DNA from: Cupriavidus gilardii
Lineage (GTDB): Bacteria > Pseudomonadota > Gammaproteobacteria > Burkholderiales > Burkholderiaceae
DNA length: 64,000 nt
Direction: 5' to 3'
Assembly (NCBI RefSeq): GCF_013314895.1
Contig: NZ_JABTYE010000016.1
Location: 1 to 64,000, forward strand
In this document: piece after piece, positions 40,339 to 50,085 of the stretch
Layout: the number at the start of each line of letters is the position of its first letter
Position numbering within the stretch: position 1 is the stretch's first letter
Translations under genes and position numbers: made by a program
Notes under the pieces: generated by a model
The model's input: the letters and a program-made list of their open reading frames with translations, nothing else
Databases searched by the model: none
What the model was told of the DNA's origin: nothing

Positions 40339-40743
40339 ATGGAATGTGCTCCAGCACTGGGCCGACCGCCTGCCGCCGAATCGGCTGGCCCGCAGCACGT
40401 GGTCCGGCCGGGGACGTCGGGCTCGCTGTCGGCACACCGCATCGAACACGACGCACAGCGTGGCGATTGCCTGGACCGGGGCTGCGAACGAGCGTGGAGC
40501 GCGGTCTGCCGCGCGCTGACCCGGCATCGAACCGCCAGCACCGCGGCCGTCGCCACATTGATCGCCGCGCCCGTGGCGATCACCGGCCTGGTGTTCCTCG
40601 CCAAGGGAGATGTAACGGTCGGCCTGAGCCTGACGATCCCGGCGGCCGGCTCGGCGTTGATCGTCTGGAGCGCCCTGTGTTGCGTGTGCCATTGCGCCCA
40701 TCTGCCCAGCCGCGGGCCGCGATCGCGCTATGACCCGCTTTGA
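40339..40743 (+). CDS. Small two-TM protein, tandem paralogue B
   Basis: 134 residues from the ATG at 40339 with AAAGGGAG upstream. AHRIEHDAQRGDCLDRG parallels the pre-TM motif of paralogues A and C. RALTRHRTAS precedes helix 1 (AVATLIAAPVAITGLVFLA); helix 2 is GLSLTIPAAGSALIVWSALC, ending in a Cys/His cluster CCVCHCAH. It starts 29 bases after paralogue A. Unknown function. Confidence 0.6.
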   Translation: MECAPALGRPPAAESAGPQHVVRPGTSGSLSAHRIEHDAQRGDCLDRGCERAWSAVCRALTRHRTASTAAVATLIAAPVAITGLVFLAKGDVTVGLSLTIPAAGSALIVWSALCCVCHCAHLPSRGPRSRYDPL

Positions 40744-40751
40744 TCGGAGCT

Positions 40752-40787
40752 CAACGATCGGGTCTCAACGATCGGGCCCCAACGATG
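40752..40787. repeat. Direct repeats CAACGATCGGG, period 14
   Basis: Two full copies (40752-40762, 40766-40776) and a partial third (from 40780) lie between paralogues B and C. Confidence 0.6.
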
Positions 40788-40805
40788 TTCCAAGGAGAGA
40801 GAACC

Positions 40806-41231
40806 ATGCGAGCCGCAACACCTGCCGATCGTGCCATGCCTGCCGGCGCGCCTTCGGCCCACTCGCACGGCGGCCATCCGTCCAATGCCGCCACCGGCTT
40901 GTTGTCGTCATATCGGATCGAGCAACGCGGCGTCGCGGATAGCGACAGCGCATGGGACCGCTGCGCCGGCGCATGGGAGCGCGCGTGGGCAATCGGCGGG
41001 CCGTGGATGGACCGGCATCGCGCCGTGACGGCGGCAGCGATCACCACGGCGCTTACCCTGCCGCTCACCGTGGCGGGCATTGTCGTGCTGGCGCGGGGTG
41101 GCGAGGGATCGCTGGACCGGGGCCTGACGCTGACGTTGGCGGGCGCCGGGATGTGGCTGGGCAGCTGCTGTTTCGTATCCCTGGTGAACCATCGCGTCGC
41201 CGAGGGCGGTGCGCCGGTCCGCAACGCATAG
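40806..41231 (+). CDS. Small two-TM protein, tandem paralogue C
   Basis: 141 residues from the ATG at 40806 with AAGGAGAG upstream. SYRIEQRGVADSDSAWDR and WMDRHRAVT precede helix 1 (ITTALTLPLTVAGIVVLARG). Helix 2 is GLTLTLAGAGMWLGSCCFVSLV. The LPLTxA and GLxLTLAGAG segments align with paralogues A and B. Unknown function. Confidence 0.6.
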   Translation: MRAATPADRAMPAGAPSAHSHGGHPSNAATGLLSSYRIEQRGVADSDSAWDRCAGAWERAWAIGGPWMDRHRAVTAAAITTALTLPLTVAGIVVLARGGEGSLDRGLTLTLAGAGMWLGSCCFVSLVNHRVAEGGAPVRNA

Positions 41232-41259
41232 CGATAACCCCCTTGCAAGGAGAGACAGG

Positions 41260-41718
41260 ATGAGAGCAAACCAGAGTTCGGCCCAAGCGGATCCGATGAT
41301 GCAGTTCATGGAAGCGCTGCTGCGCGAGAGCCTGTACATGGCGGCCGAGAGTGAAGAGGACGCGCCGGCTTCTTCGGTGCGGCCCGCCGGGCGTCACGTT
41401 GTCGAACTGGCGCCGGATGACGAGGGCGACTGTTGCGACCGGCGCTGTGTTAGCTGGATTCGGCAGATCGGCCGATTCTTCGATCGCCACAGGATGTTGT
41501 GCGGCGTCACGGCGGGAAGCTTGCTGACGTCCCCCGCGACCTTGATCGGCATCGGCTTTTGGGCGGGGTCCGAGGCAACGCGCGAAGTCGGCATGGGCCT
41601 GGCGCTCAGCGGCTTCGCACTCGGCGTCGCGCTCGGTCCCGTGATATTTTGCGCGCGGCATCTTCTCGGTCAAGACTCACCGCCACAGCCCGCCACCGGC
41701 TACGGTACCTACGCCTGA
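41260..41718 (+). CDS. Small two-TM protein, tandem paralogue D
   Basis: 152 residues from the ATG at 41260 with AAGGAGAG upstream. An N-terminal amphipathic/acidic segment (MMQFMEALLRESLYMAAESEEDAP) differs from the others. FFDRHRMLCGV precedes helix 1 (GSLLTSPATLIGIGFWAG); helix 2 is GMGLALSGFALGVALGPVIFC. The shared RHR and TM spacing place it in the same family. Last gene before a convergent acyl-CoA dehydrogenase. Confidence 0.6.
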   Translation: MRANQSSAQADPMMQFMEALLRESLYMAAESEEDAPASSVRPAGRHVVELAPDDEGDCCDRRCVSWIRQIGRFFDRHRMLCGVTAGSLLTSPATLIGIGFWAGSEATREVGMGLALSGFALGVALGPVIFCARHLLGQDSPPQPATGYGTYA

Positions 41719-41758
41719 GCGCAACGCGGTCCGAGCGCTCGAGAGCGCTCGGGAGCGC

Positions 41759-43426
41759 TCAAGCCGGCCAGGCCCGGTCGATCAGCCGTCCCAGTTGCCC
41801 CGCGTTGCCATCGAGCGTGCCGAACACGCGCCCATGCTGCCGCTCCAGCCGGCTGGCGACGAAGCGCTCGGCGCTGTCCGCATCGGCGTGCGCCAGCATC
41901 AGCGCCGCCTGCGCGGTCAGCACCAGCCCCTGCGCAAAGCGGCGCGCGCATGTTTCCTGTTCTTCCGGCGCGGCGCGCAGCATCGCCTGCAGCGAAGCCA
42001 GTTCGGCGCGCACTGCGGCGTGCCCGCCGGCGCGCTGGCCGAGATCGTGCAGCAGTCGCAGCGCATCGTCGGGATTGCGCTGGATCGCGCGCAGCACGTC
42101 CAGGCACATGATGTTGCCCGACCCTTCCCAGATCGAATTGACCGGCGCCTCGCGGTAGAGCCGCGCCATTGGCCCTTCCTCGACGTAGCCGTTGCCGCCC
42201 CAGACCTCCATCGCCTCGCCGGTCGCCTCGATCGCGCGCTTGCAGATCCAGAACTTGGCGGCGGGCGTCACGATGCGCTTCCACGCACCGGCCAGCGGGT
42301 CGGTGTCCGCATGTTCGAACGCATGCGCGAGCTCCATCAGCAGCAGCGTCGCCGCCTCGCTCTCGAGCGCGAGATCGGCCAGCACATTGCGCATCAGCGG
42401 CTGATCGGCGAGCAGCTTGCCGAAGGCGCTGCGGTGGCGCGCATGGTGGATCGACTGCACCAGCGCGGTCCGCAGCAGCGCGGCGCTGCCGATCACGCAA
42501 TCGAGCCGGGTGTTGGTCGCCATCTCGATGATGGTCGGAATGCCGCGTCCCTCCTCGCCGATCAGGATGCCGCTGGCGCCGCGGAATTCCACTTCGCTGC
42601 TGGCGTTGGAGCGATTGCCGAGCTTGTCCTTGAGCCGCTGGATATGAATCGCGTTGCGGCTGCCGTCGTCGCGAAAGCGCGGCACGAAGAAGCACGACAG
42701 CGGCCCGTCGTCGGCGCCCATGCGGGCCACCACCAGATGCGCGTCGCACATCGGCGCGGAGAAGAACCACTTGTGGCCCGTCAGCGCGTACTCGGCGCCG
42801 CGGCCCTCGCCGCGCACCGGCCGCGCCACGGTAGTGTTGGCCCGCACGTCGGAGCCGCCCTGTTTCTCCGTCATGCCCATGCCGATCATCGCCGCGCGCT
42901 TGTCGCGCCAGGGCCGATCATCGGGATCGTGCGCCGTGGCAAAGAGGCGCGGCGCCAGTTCGCTGAACAGCGCGGCCTCCTTCTGCAGGACCGGGATGCT
43001 GGCGAAGGTCATCGTCGCCGGGCACAGCGAACCCGATTCGAGCTGCGCCTGCAGGAAGTAGCCGGCCGTGCGCGCGGCCCAGGCGCCCGGACGCGGCTGC
43101 GCGAACGGCAGCGCATGCAGCTGGCGGCTGCGCAGCAGCGACAGCAGCGCATGCCAGCTCGGATCGAAGCGGACCAGATCGATCCGTTCGCCGGTGCGGC
43201 TGTGGGTGTGCAATTCGGGCGGATGGCGGTTGGCCTGGTCGGCCCAGGCCTGGACCTCGGGCTGGCCCAGCGTCGCGCCGAAGTCGCGCAGCTCGCCGGC
43301 ATGCCAGCCGCCGCCCAGGCGTTCAAGCGCGGCGCCGAGCGCGGTGTCGATCGCGAACAGGTTGTGGTGCGCCAGGTCGGGGACCTGGTTGAAGACGCGG
43401 TGGGTGGCGGCGTCGCTGGTGCTCAT
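41759..43426 (-). CDS. AidB-like acyl-CoA dehydrogenase
   Basis: 555 residues from the ATG at 43426, with AGGAGA upstream. The large N-terminal domain (THRVFNQVPDLAHHNLFAIDTAL) and the flavin/substrate region GMGMTEKQGGSDVRANTTVA, GHKWFFSAPMCDAHLV match the AidB/isovaleryl-CoA dehydrogenase-like group. WGGNGYVEEGPMARLYREAPVNSIWEGSGNIMCLDVLRA gives the C-terminal domain. AidB-type proteins are linked to alkylation stress; true substrate unknown. It is convergent with the two-TM gene array and divergent from thiC. Confidence 0.9.
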   Translation of the reverse strand: MSTSDAATHRVFNQVPDLAHHNLFAIDTALGAALERLGGGWHAGELRDFGATLGQPEVQAWADQANRHPPELHTHSRTGERIDLVRFDPSWHALLSLLRSRQLHALPFAQPRPGAWAARTAGYFLQAQLESGSLCPATMTFASIPVLQKEAALFSELAPRLFATAHDPDDRPWRDKRAAMIGMGMTEKQGGSDVRANTTVARPVRGEGRGAEYALTGHKWFFSAPMCDAHLVVARMGADDGPLSCFFVPRFRDDGSRNAIHIQRLKDKLGNRSNASSEVEFRGASGILIGEEGRGIPTIIEMATNTRLDCVIGSAALLRTALVQSIHHARHRSAFGKLLADQPLMRNVLADLALESEAATLLLMELAHAFEHADTDPLAGAWKRIVTPAAKFWICKRAIEATGEAMEVWGGNGYVEEGPMARLYREAPVNSIWEGSGNIMCLDVLRAIQRNPDDALRLLHDLGQRAGGHAAVRAELASLQAMLRAAPEEQETCARRFAQGLVLTAQAALMLAHADADSAERFVASRLERQHGRVFGTLDGNAGQLGRLIDRAWPA

Positions 43427-43693
43427 GGTGTCTCCTGTGGCGGACGTTCTGGTCTCTGCCCATGCCCATGCCCTTCGCCGTTGCGGTTGCGGTTGCAACC
43501 ATCGGCGGCCGGCGCGCGCGCATGACGCGCGCTGTCTGCATGGTAGAGCAACGCGCGACGCCGTGGCTTCGGGTGACGGGGGCGTCCCTCTGGACCCCGC
43601 CGAAGTGGCGATCCGATACCGCAGCGCATCACAGTGCGAATGAAACAAGGCTGGCGCAGCCTGTTCCCTTGTGCTTAAATTGGCCCCGTTGGA

Positions 43694-45793
<2,100 letters not shown>

Positions 45794-45801
45794 GCGTGCG
45801 T

Positions 45802-45895
45802 TTGTCGTTCCCGCGAACGCGGGAATCCAGCGGCTTGATTCGGCCGAACGAGAATCAGGACGCTGGGCCCCCGCCTGCGCGGGGGCGACGAAGCT
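45802..45895. repeat. Palindromic repeat family 2 (paired hairpins)
   Basis: tgtcgttcccgcgaacgcgggaatccagcg and cgctgggcccccgcctgcgcgggggcgacgaag form two hairpins with complementary outer ends (TCCAGCG / CGCTGGG; GTCGTTCCC / GGGCGACGA). It sits between thiC and thiO. A decayed relative is at 26819-26891. Confidence 0.6.
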
Positions 45896-45955
45896 GCCGC
45901 CTCGCGAAACCGACGTTCGCGGGCCCGCCACGGCCGGGCTGGCACAATACACCCC

Positions 45956-47164
45956 ATGAAACAGCAGTTTGACGTCGCCATTCTCGGCGCCGGCCTGGCC
46001 GGACGCCTCGCCGCCTGGCGCCTGGTCCGCGGTGGCCTGCGCGTGGCCCTGGTCGAACGCGCCGGTCCCGACGGCGCGGGCGCGGCTGCCCATGTCGCCG
46101 CCGCGATGCTGGCGCCGCTGGCCGAATCGGCCATCAGCGAGCGCCGCATCGTCGAGCTCGGCATCGCCAGCGTGGACCTGTGGCGCGCATGGGTGGCCGA
46201 GCTCAATGCCGAGCAGAACGCCGAACAGGCGGACGCGTCCACCGCGGTCGACCCCGTCTTCTTCCAGCAGGATGGCACGCTGGTGGTCTGGCACGCCCAC
46301 GACCGCGGCGAGATGCCGCTGTTCACCAGCCGCATCCGCGCGGTGTCGCCGCCCGAGCTGGTCGCCGAACGGCTGCGCCGGCTCGACGCGGCAGGCATCG
46401 GCGCGCTGGAGCCGGCGCTGGCCGGGCGCTTCCAGCAAGGTCTGTTGCTCGAGGGGGAGGGCCAGCTGGACAACCGCGGCACCTTGCGCGCGCTGCTGGC
46501 CTGCGCCGTTTCCGCGGGCGTGCATTGCGTCTGGGAAGCGGGCGCGATCGACGAGCGCGATCTGCCGCGGCTTGGCATCGATGCCCGTGTCGTGCTCGAT
46601 TGCCGCGGCCTGGGCGCGCGTGCCGCCTGGCCTGCCGAGGGGGCCATCAGCGGGGGAGGGATGCCGGGCCTGCGCGGCCTGCGCGGCGAGGTGGTGCGGG
46701 TGTTCGCGCCCGAGGTCTCGCTGCACCGGCCGGTGCGGCTGCTGCATCCGCGCTATCCGATCTATATCGCCCCCAAACCGAATCATCTGTACGTGATCGG
46801 TGCCACCGAACTGGAAAGTGAGGACGATTCGCCGATGAGCGTGCGCTCCGCGCTGGAGCTGCTGTCGGCCGCGTATTCGCTGCACCCGGCCTTCGGCGAG
46901 GCGCGCGTGCTGGAGCTGAACGTGCAGCGCCGGCCCACGCGTCCCGATCATCTGCCCGCGGTGCGGGTCGACGAGCAGGCGCGCGTGGTGCGCCTCAATG
47001 GCTTGTACCGGCACGGCTTTCTGATTGCGCCGGCGGTGGTCGAGGCGGCCTGCGAGGTCGTGCGGGCGCTGGCCGATGGCGATCCCGCCGCGCACGCGGT
47101 GCCCGCCTCGGCACGCTGGCCCGGCATGATCGCGCCGGTGCATGGCGCCGCGGTGCTGCATTGA
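45956..47164 (+). CDS. thiO: FAD-dependent glycine oxidase ThiO
   Basis: 402 residues. The N-terminal FAD site FDVAILGAGLAGRLAAWRLVRGG is followed by AAHVAAAMLAPLAES and the C-terminal LNGLYRHGFLIAPAVVEAAC, typical of the DAO/ThiO family. ThiO oxidises glycine to dehydroglycine for thiazole formation. It replaces ThiH in this aerobic route and precedes thiS and thiG. Confidence 0.9.
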   Translation: MKQQFDVAILGAGLAGRLAAWRLVRGGLRVALVERAGPDGAGAAAHVAAAMLAPLAESAISERRIVELGIASVDLWRAWVAELNAEQNAEQADASTAVDPVFFQQDGTLVVWHAHDRGEMPLFTSRIRAVSPPELVAERLRRLDAAGIGALEPALAGRFQQGLLLEGEGQLDNRGTLRALLACAVSAGVHCVWEAGAIDERDLPRLGIDARVVLDCRGLGARAAWPAEGAISGGGMPGLRGLRGEVVRVFAPEVSLHRPVRLLHPRYPIYIAPKPNHLYVIGATELESEDDSPMSVRSALELLSAAYSLHPAFGEARVLELNVQRRPTRPDHLPAVRVDEQARVVRLNGLYRHGFLIAPAVVEAACEVVRALADGDPAAHAVPASARWPGMIAPVHGAAVLH

Positions 47165-47295
47165 TGCCCGCATCGATGCCCTCCCGCGCGACGCCATCCC
47201 GCGCCGCTGAATCCGACGCCACCGCCCAAGGCGCTCGTTCGTCGAACGTCGCCTTGCCCGGTTCGTCCCAACCGATGACACACGCGCTGAACACC

Positions 47296-47493
47296 ATGGA
47301 AATCCTGCTCAATGGCAAGCCGCTGGCGCTGAACGCGCCCGCCACGCTGGCCGACGCGGTGGCCGCGGCGCAGATCCCGCCACCGTTCGCCGCCGCGCTC
47401 AACGGCCGCTTCGTGCCACGCGCGGCCCATGCGGAGACGCCGCTGTCCGCCGGCGACCGTATCGATCTCGTGCAACCCGTAACCGGAGGCTGA
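47296..47493 (+). CDS. thiS: Sulfur carrier protein ThiS
   Basis: 65 residues from the ATG at 47296 (MEILLNGKPLALNAPATLADAV). The ubiquitin-like fold ends in VTGG, whose terminal Gly is thiocarboxylated. It carries sulfur for the thiazole ring made by ThiG, encoded four bases downstream. A slightly upstream ATG (47275) would add seven residues. Confidence 0.95.
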   Translation: MEILLNGKPLALNAPATLADAVAAAQIPPPFAAALNGRFVPRAAHAETPLSAGDRIDLVQPVTGG

Positions 47494-47497
47494 TCCC

Positions 47498-48325
47498 ATG
47501 ACCTTCCCGACCCAGGATGCCGTGCGCGATCCCTTCGTGCTCTACGGCGAATCGTTTTCCTCGCGCCTGCTGCTGGGCACGGCGCGCTATCCGTCTCCGG
47601 CGACGCTGCAATCCGCGGTCGAGGCCGCGCGGCCGGCCATGCTGACCGTGGCGCTGCGCCGCCAGGGCGCAGTCGGCGACGGCGAGGGCGGCCAGGCCTT
47701 CTGGCAGATGCTCAAGTCGATGCAGGTGCCGGTGCTGCCCAATACCGCCGGCTGCATGGCGGCGCAGGAGGCGATCACCACCGCGATGATGGCGCGCGAG
47801 GTGTTCGAGACCGACTGGATCAAGCTCGAACTGGTCGGCGACGATTACACGCTGCAGCCCGATACGCTGAACCTGCCGGCGGTGGCCGAGACGCTGATCA
47901 AGGAAGGCTTCAAGGTGCTGCCGTATTGCACCGAGGATCTGGTGCTGTGCCGCCGTCTGCTCGACGCCGGCTGCCAGGCGCTGATGCCCTGGGCCGCGCC
48001 GATCGGCACCGGCAAGGGGGCAGTCAATCCGCACGCGATGCGCGTGCTGCGCGACCGCCTGCCCGACACGCCGCTGATCGTCGACGCGGGCCTGGGCCTG
48101 CCGTCGCACGCGGCGCAAGTACTCGAGTGGGGCTACGACGGCGTGCTGCTGAACACCGCGGTGGCGCAGGCTGCGTATCCGATCGAAATGGCGCGCGCCT
48201 TCGCGCGCGCGGTCGAGGCCGGGCGCCTGGCCTATCTGGCCGGGCCGATGCCCGAGCGCGAGATCGCACAGGCCAGCACGCCGGTGGTCGGCATGCCGTT
48301 CTGGCACGCACAGGAGCACGCATGA
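47498..48325 (+). CDS. thiG: Thiazole synthase ThiG
   Basis: 275 residues. SRLLLGTARYPSPATLQSAVEAA, LPNTAGCMAAQEAI, WIKLELVGDD, GCQALMPWAAPIGTGKG and VDAGLGLPSHAAQVLEWGYDGVLLNTA are all typical, with the Schiff-base Lys in KLELVGDD. ThiG joins dehydroglycine, DXP and sulfur from ThiS. Overlaps thiE by four bases. Confidence 0.96.
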   Translation: MTFPTQDAVRDPFVLYGESFSSRLLLGTARYPSPATLQSAVEAARPAMLTVALRRQGAVGDGEGGQAFWQMLKSMQVPVLPNTAGCMAAQEAITTAMMAREVFETDWIKLELVGDDYTLQPDTLNLPAVAETLIKEGFKVLPYCTEDLVLCRRLLDAGCQALMPWAAPIGTGKGAVNPHAMRVLRDRLPDTPLIVDAGLGLPSHAAQVLEWGYDGVLLNTAVAQAAYPIEMARAFARAVEAGRLAYLAGPMPEREIAQASTPVVGMPFWHAQEHA

Positions 48326-49491
48326 CGCGCCAACCGACGCCGATGCCGGTCGATGCCGCGCTGCAATCCGCGCTGGTCGCGCGCCATGGCGAGACCTTCG
48401 GCGTGGCCGACCGTGGCTGGCGCGCCTGGCGGCTGCAGGACACGCTGACGACCGATGCCGCCGAAACGCTGGGCCAGGCGGATCTGCTGCTGGCCGATGG
48501 CGAGGTCGATGCCGAAACGCTGGAACGCGTGGCCGCGCGCGGCGCGATGCTGATCCAGACGGAGCGCGAAGGCGGCCAGTGGATCGACACGGTGCGCTCG
48601 CCGATGGGGACCTGGGTGTTCGCCACGCCGGCGGACGCCAACGACGATGCCGCGCAATCGCCGGCCTTCGTCGCGGCGCTGCTGGCCACCTTGGCGCTGC
48701 ATTTCCCCGCGCACGACGCGCTGTGCCTGGCGCGCGCCTGGCAACCCGGCACGCTGGACTGGCCCGCCGGGTTCGCCCGCTTTCCGCGCGTGCGCCACGC
48801 CGCGCTGGTCGCGCCCGAGCAGTCGGCCGAGCCGTTCGTGCCATGCCCGGCGCGGCTGGGCCTTTACGCCGTGGTGCCGACAGCCGACTGGATCGAACGG
48901 CTGGTACCGCTCGGCGTCCCGACGCTGCAGCTGCGCTTCAAGTCCGACGACGCGGCCGCGGTGCGCGAGCAGATCGCCCGCTCGGCGGTGGCCGCAGCCG
49001 GCAGCCGCAGCCGGCTCTTCATCAACGATCATTGGCGCGCCGCGCTGGACTACCACGCCGCGCACGGCAACGACAGCGCGGCCAGCGGCATCTACGGCAT
49101 CCATCTGGGCCAGGAAGACCTGGACGAAGCGGACCTCGACGCGCTGCGCGCGTCGGGCCTGCGGCTCGGCGTTTCCACGCACGGCTACGCCGAGATGCTG
49201 CGCGTCGCGCCGCTGCGTCCCAGCTATCTGGCGCTCGGCGCCATCTTTCCGACCACCACCAAGGTGATGCCGACCCAGCCGCAAGGACTGGGACGCTTTT
49301 ACGCCTATGCCCGCCTGATGCGCGAGCAGGTGCCGGCGCTGGTCGGCATCGGCGGCGTCGACGCCGGCAATCTGCCGCAGGTGCTGGAAGCGGGCGTCGG
49401 CAGCGCGGCCGTGGTGCGCGCGATCACCGAGGCGGCCGACGTGCCGGCGGCGGTGGCGCAGCTGATGGCGGCGTTCGGGCAGGCGGACTGA
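48322..49491 (+). CDS. thiE: Thiamine phosphate synthase ThiE with N-terminal ThiD-remnant domain
   Basis: 389 residues. The C-terminal half (from about residue 175) is ThiE: GVPTLQLRFKSDD, RLFINDHWRAALDY, GIHLGQEDL, RLGVSTHGYAE, YLALGAIFPTTTK and VGIGGVDAGNLPQ. It couples HMP-PP and thiazole phosphate to thiamine phosphate. The first 170 residues contain SPAFVAALLATLALHFPAHDALCLARAW, resembling the C-terminal helix region of HMP-P kinase ThiD, without a recognisable active site. A separate intact thiD lies at 60890. The start ATG overlaps thiG (ATGA). Confidence 0.9.
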   Translation: MTRQPTPMPVDAALQSALVARHGETFGVADRGWRAWRLQDTLTTDAAETLGQADLLLADGEVDAETLERVAARGAMLIQTEREGGQWIDTVRSPMGTWVFATPADANDDAAQSPAFVAALLATLALHFPAHDALCLARAWQPGTLDWPAGFARFPRVRHAALVAPEQSAEPFVPCPARLGLYAVVPTADWIERLVPLGVPTLQLRFKSDDAAAVREQIARSAVAAAGSRSRLFINDHWRAALDYHAAHGNDSAASGIYGIHLGQEDLDEADLDALRASGLRLGVSTHGYAEMLRVAPLRPSYLALGAIFPTTTKVMPTQPQGLGRFYAYARLMREQVPALVGIGGVDAGNLPQVLEAGVGSAAVVRAITEAADVPAAVAQLMAAFGQAD

Positions 49492-49512
49492 CGCCACACC
49501 GGCGTCGTGCTT

Positions 49513-49535
49513 CCCCGGCGAGCTCGTCGCCGGGG
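49513..49535 (+). terminator. Hairpin after thiE
   Basis: A perfect 9-bp stem (CCCCGGCGA / TCGCCGGGG) with a GCTCG loop, 22 bases after the thiE stop. No T-tract follows, so termination strength is uncertain. Confidence 0.5.
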
Positions 49536-49934
49536 TGAATGCCGCATGGGTCTATGTCATTGGATTAGATCGTGTTCGGAAAATAAACCAAGAGGTGAAT
49601 CCCATAGGGCAGATCCAATCAGCCATACCCGTTGGTCCAATTGGACATGCACGGCGTTGGCAGGGGCGGATGCTGATCTCGCCGCCGGCATATCCTTGGA
49701 GTGGCGCCCGTCGGCTCCGGGTGTGCCGCACTTTTAGATGTTTTACGGAGCGGGTGTTAAGCAAAGTCTAGAGGAGGCGCGTAACGTCTTCGGCGTTTCA
49801 CGTTCCCCTCACTCGGCGTGCGAATCGGCGACGCGCCCGAACCTCGTTGGTGCCTTGAAGGTCCAGGCCACTGCGCCCGCTGTGGTCGGCGACAGAGCGC
49901 ACCATCATGACGCGCTGGTGCGGTTGGACATCCC

Positions 49935-49965
49935 AAAGAAAAAAGGCCCTGCAACGCAGGGCCTT
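49935..49965 (-). terminator. Orphan minus-strand rho-independent terminator
   Basis: A 10-bp stem (AAGGCCCTGC / GCAGGGCCTT) with a 3-nt loop is followed on the minus strand by TTTTTTCTTT. No minus-strand gene ends near it; the next upstream one is the sigma-54 activator ending at 51670. Confidence 0.75.
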
Positions 49966-49996
49966 CAAGAATTGGGGGCTTGAGCCGATCAGTCTG

Positions 49997-50011
49997 GGCA
50001 GTTGAACTGCC
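49997..50011. promoter_or_regulatory. Perfect palindrome near the start of the HEPN-motif gene
   Basis: GGCAGTT-G-AACTGCC has 7-bp arms around one base and lies 75-89 bases before the ATG at 50086. It could be an operator or a small leader hairpin. Confidence 0.4.
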
Positions 50012-50085
50012 GCCTCCTCTCGGGTCGCGCCCCACCTAGACAGTGGGCCAACGCTGTGTTGGCCGATCCGCAGACGATAAGCCGC

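Larger units (their letters stand above)
49492..50085. other. Gene-free, less GC-biased stretch between thiE and the HEPN-motif gene
   Basis: No convincing gene. It holds a hairpin after thiE (49513), a cluster of ATTGG/CCAAT elements including the perfect 12-bp palindrome GTCCAATTGGAC (49635-49646), an isolated minus-strand terminator (49935) and a second palindrome (49997). Base use differs visibly from the flanking thi genes, so an insertion boundary probably lies near 49540. Confidence 0.55.
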
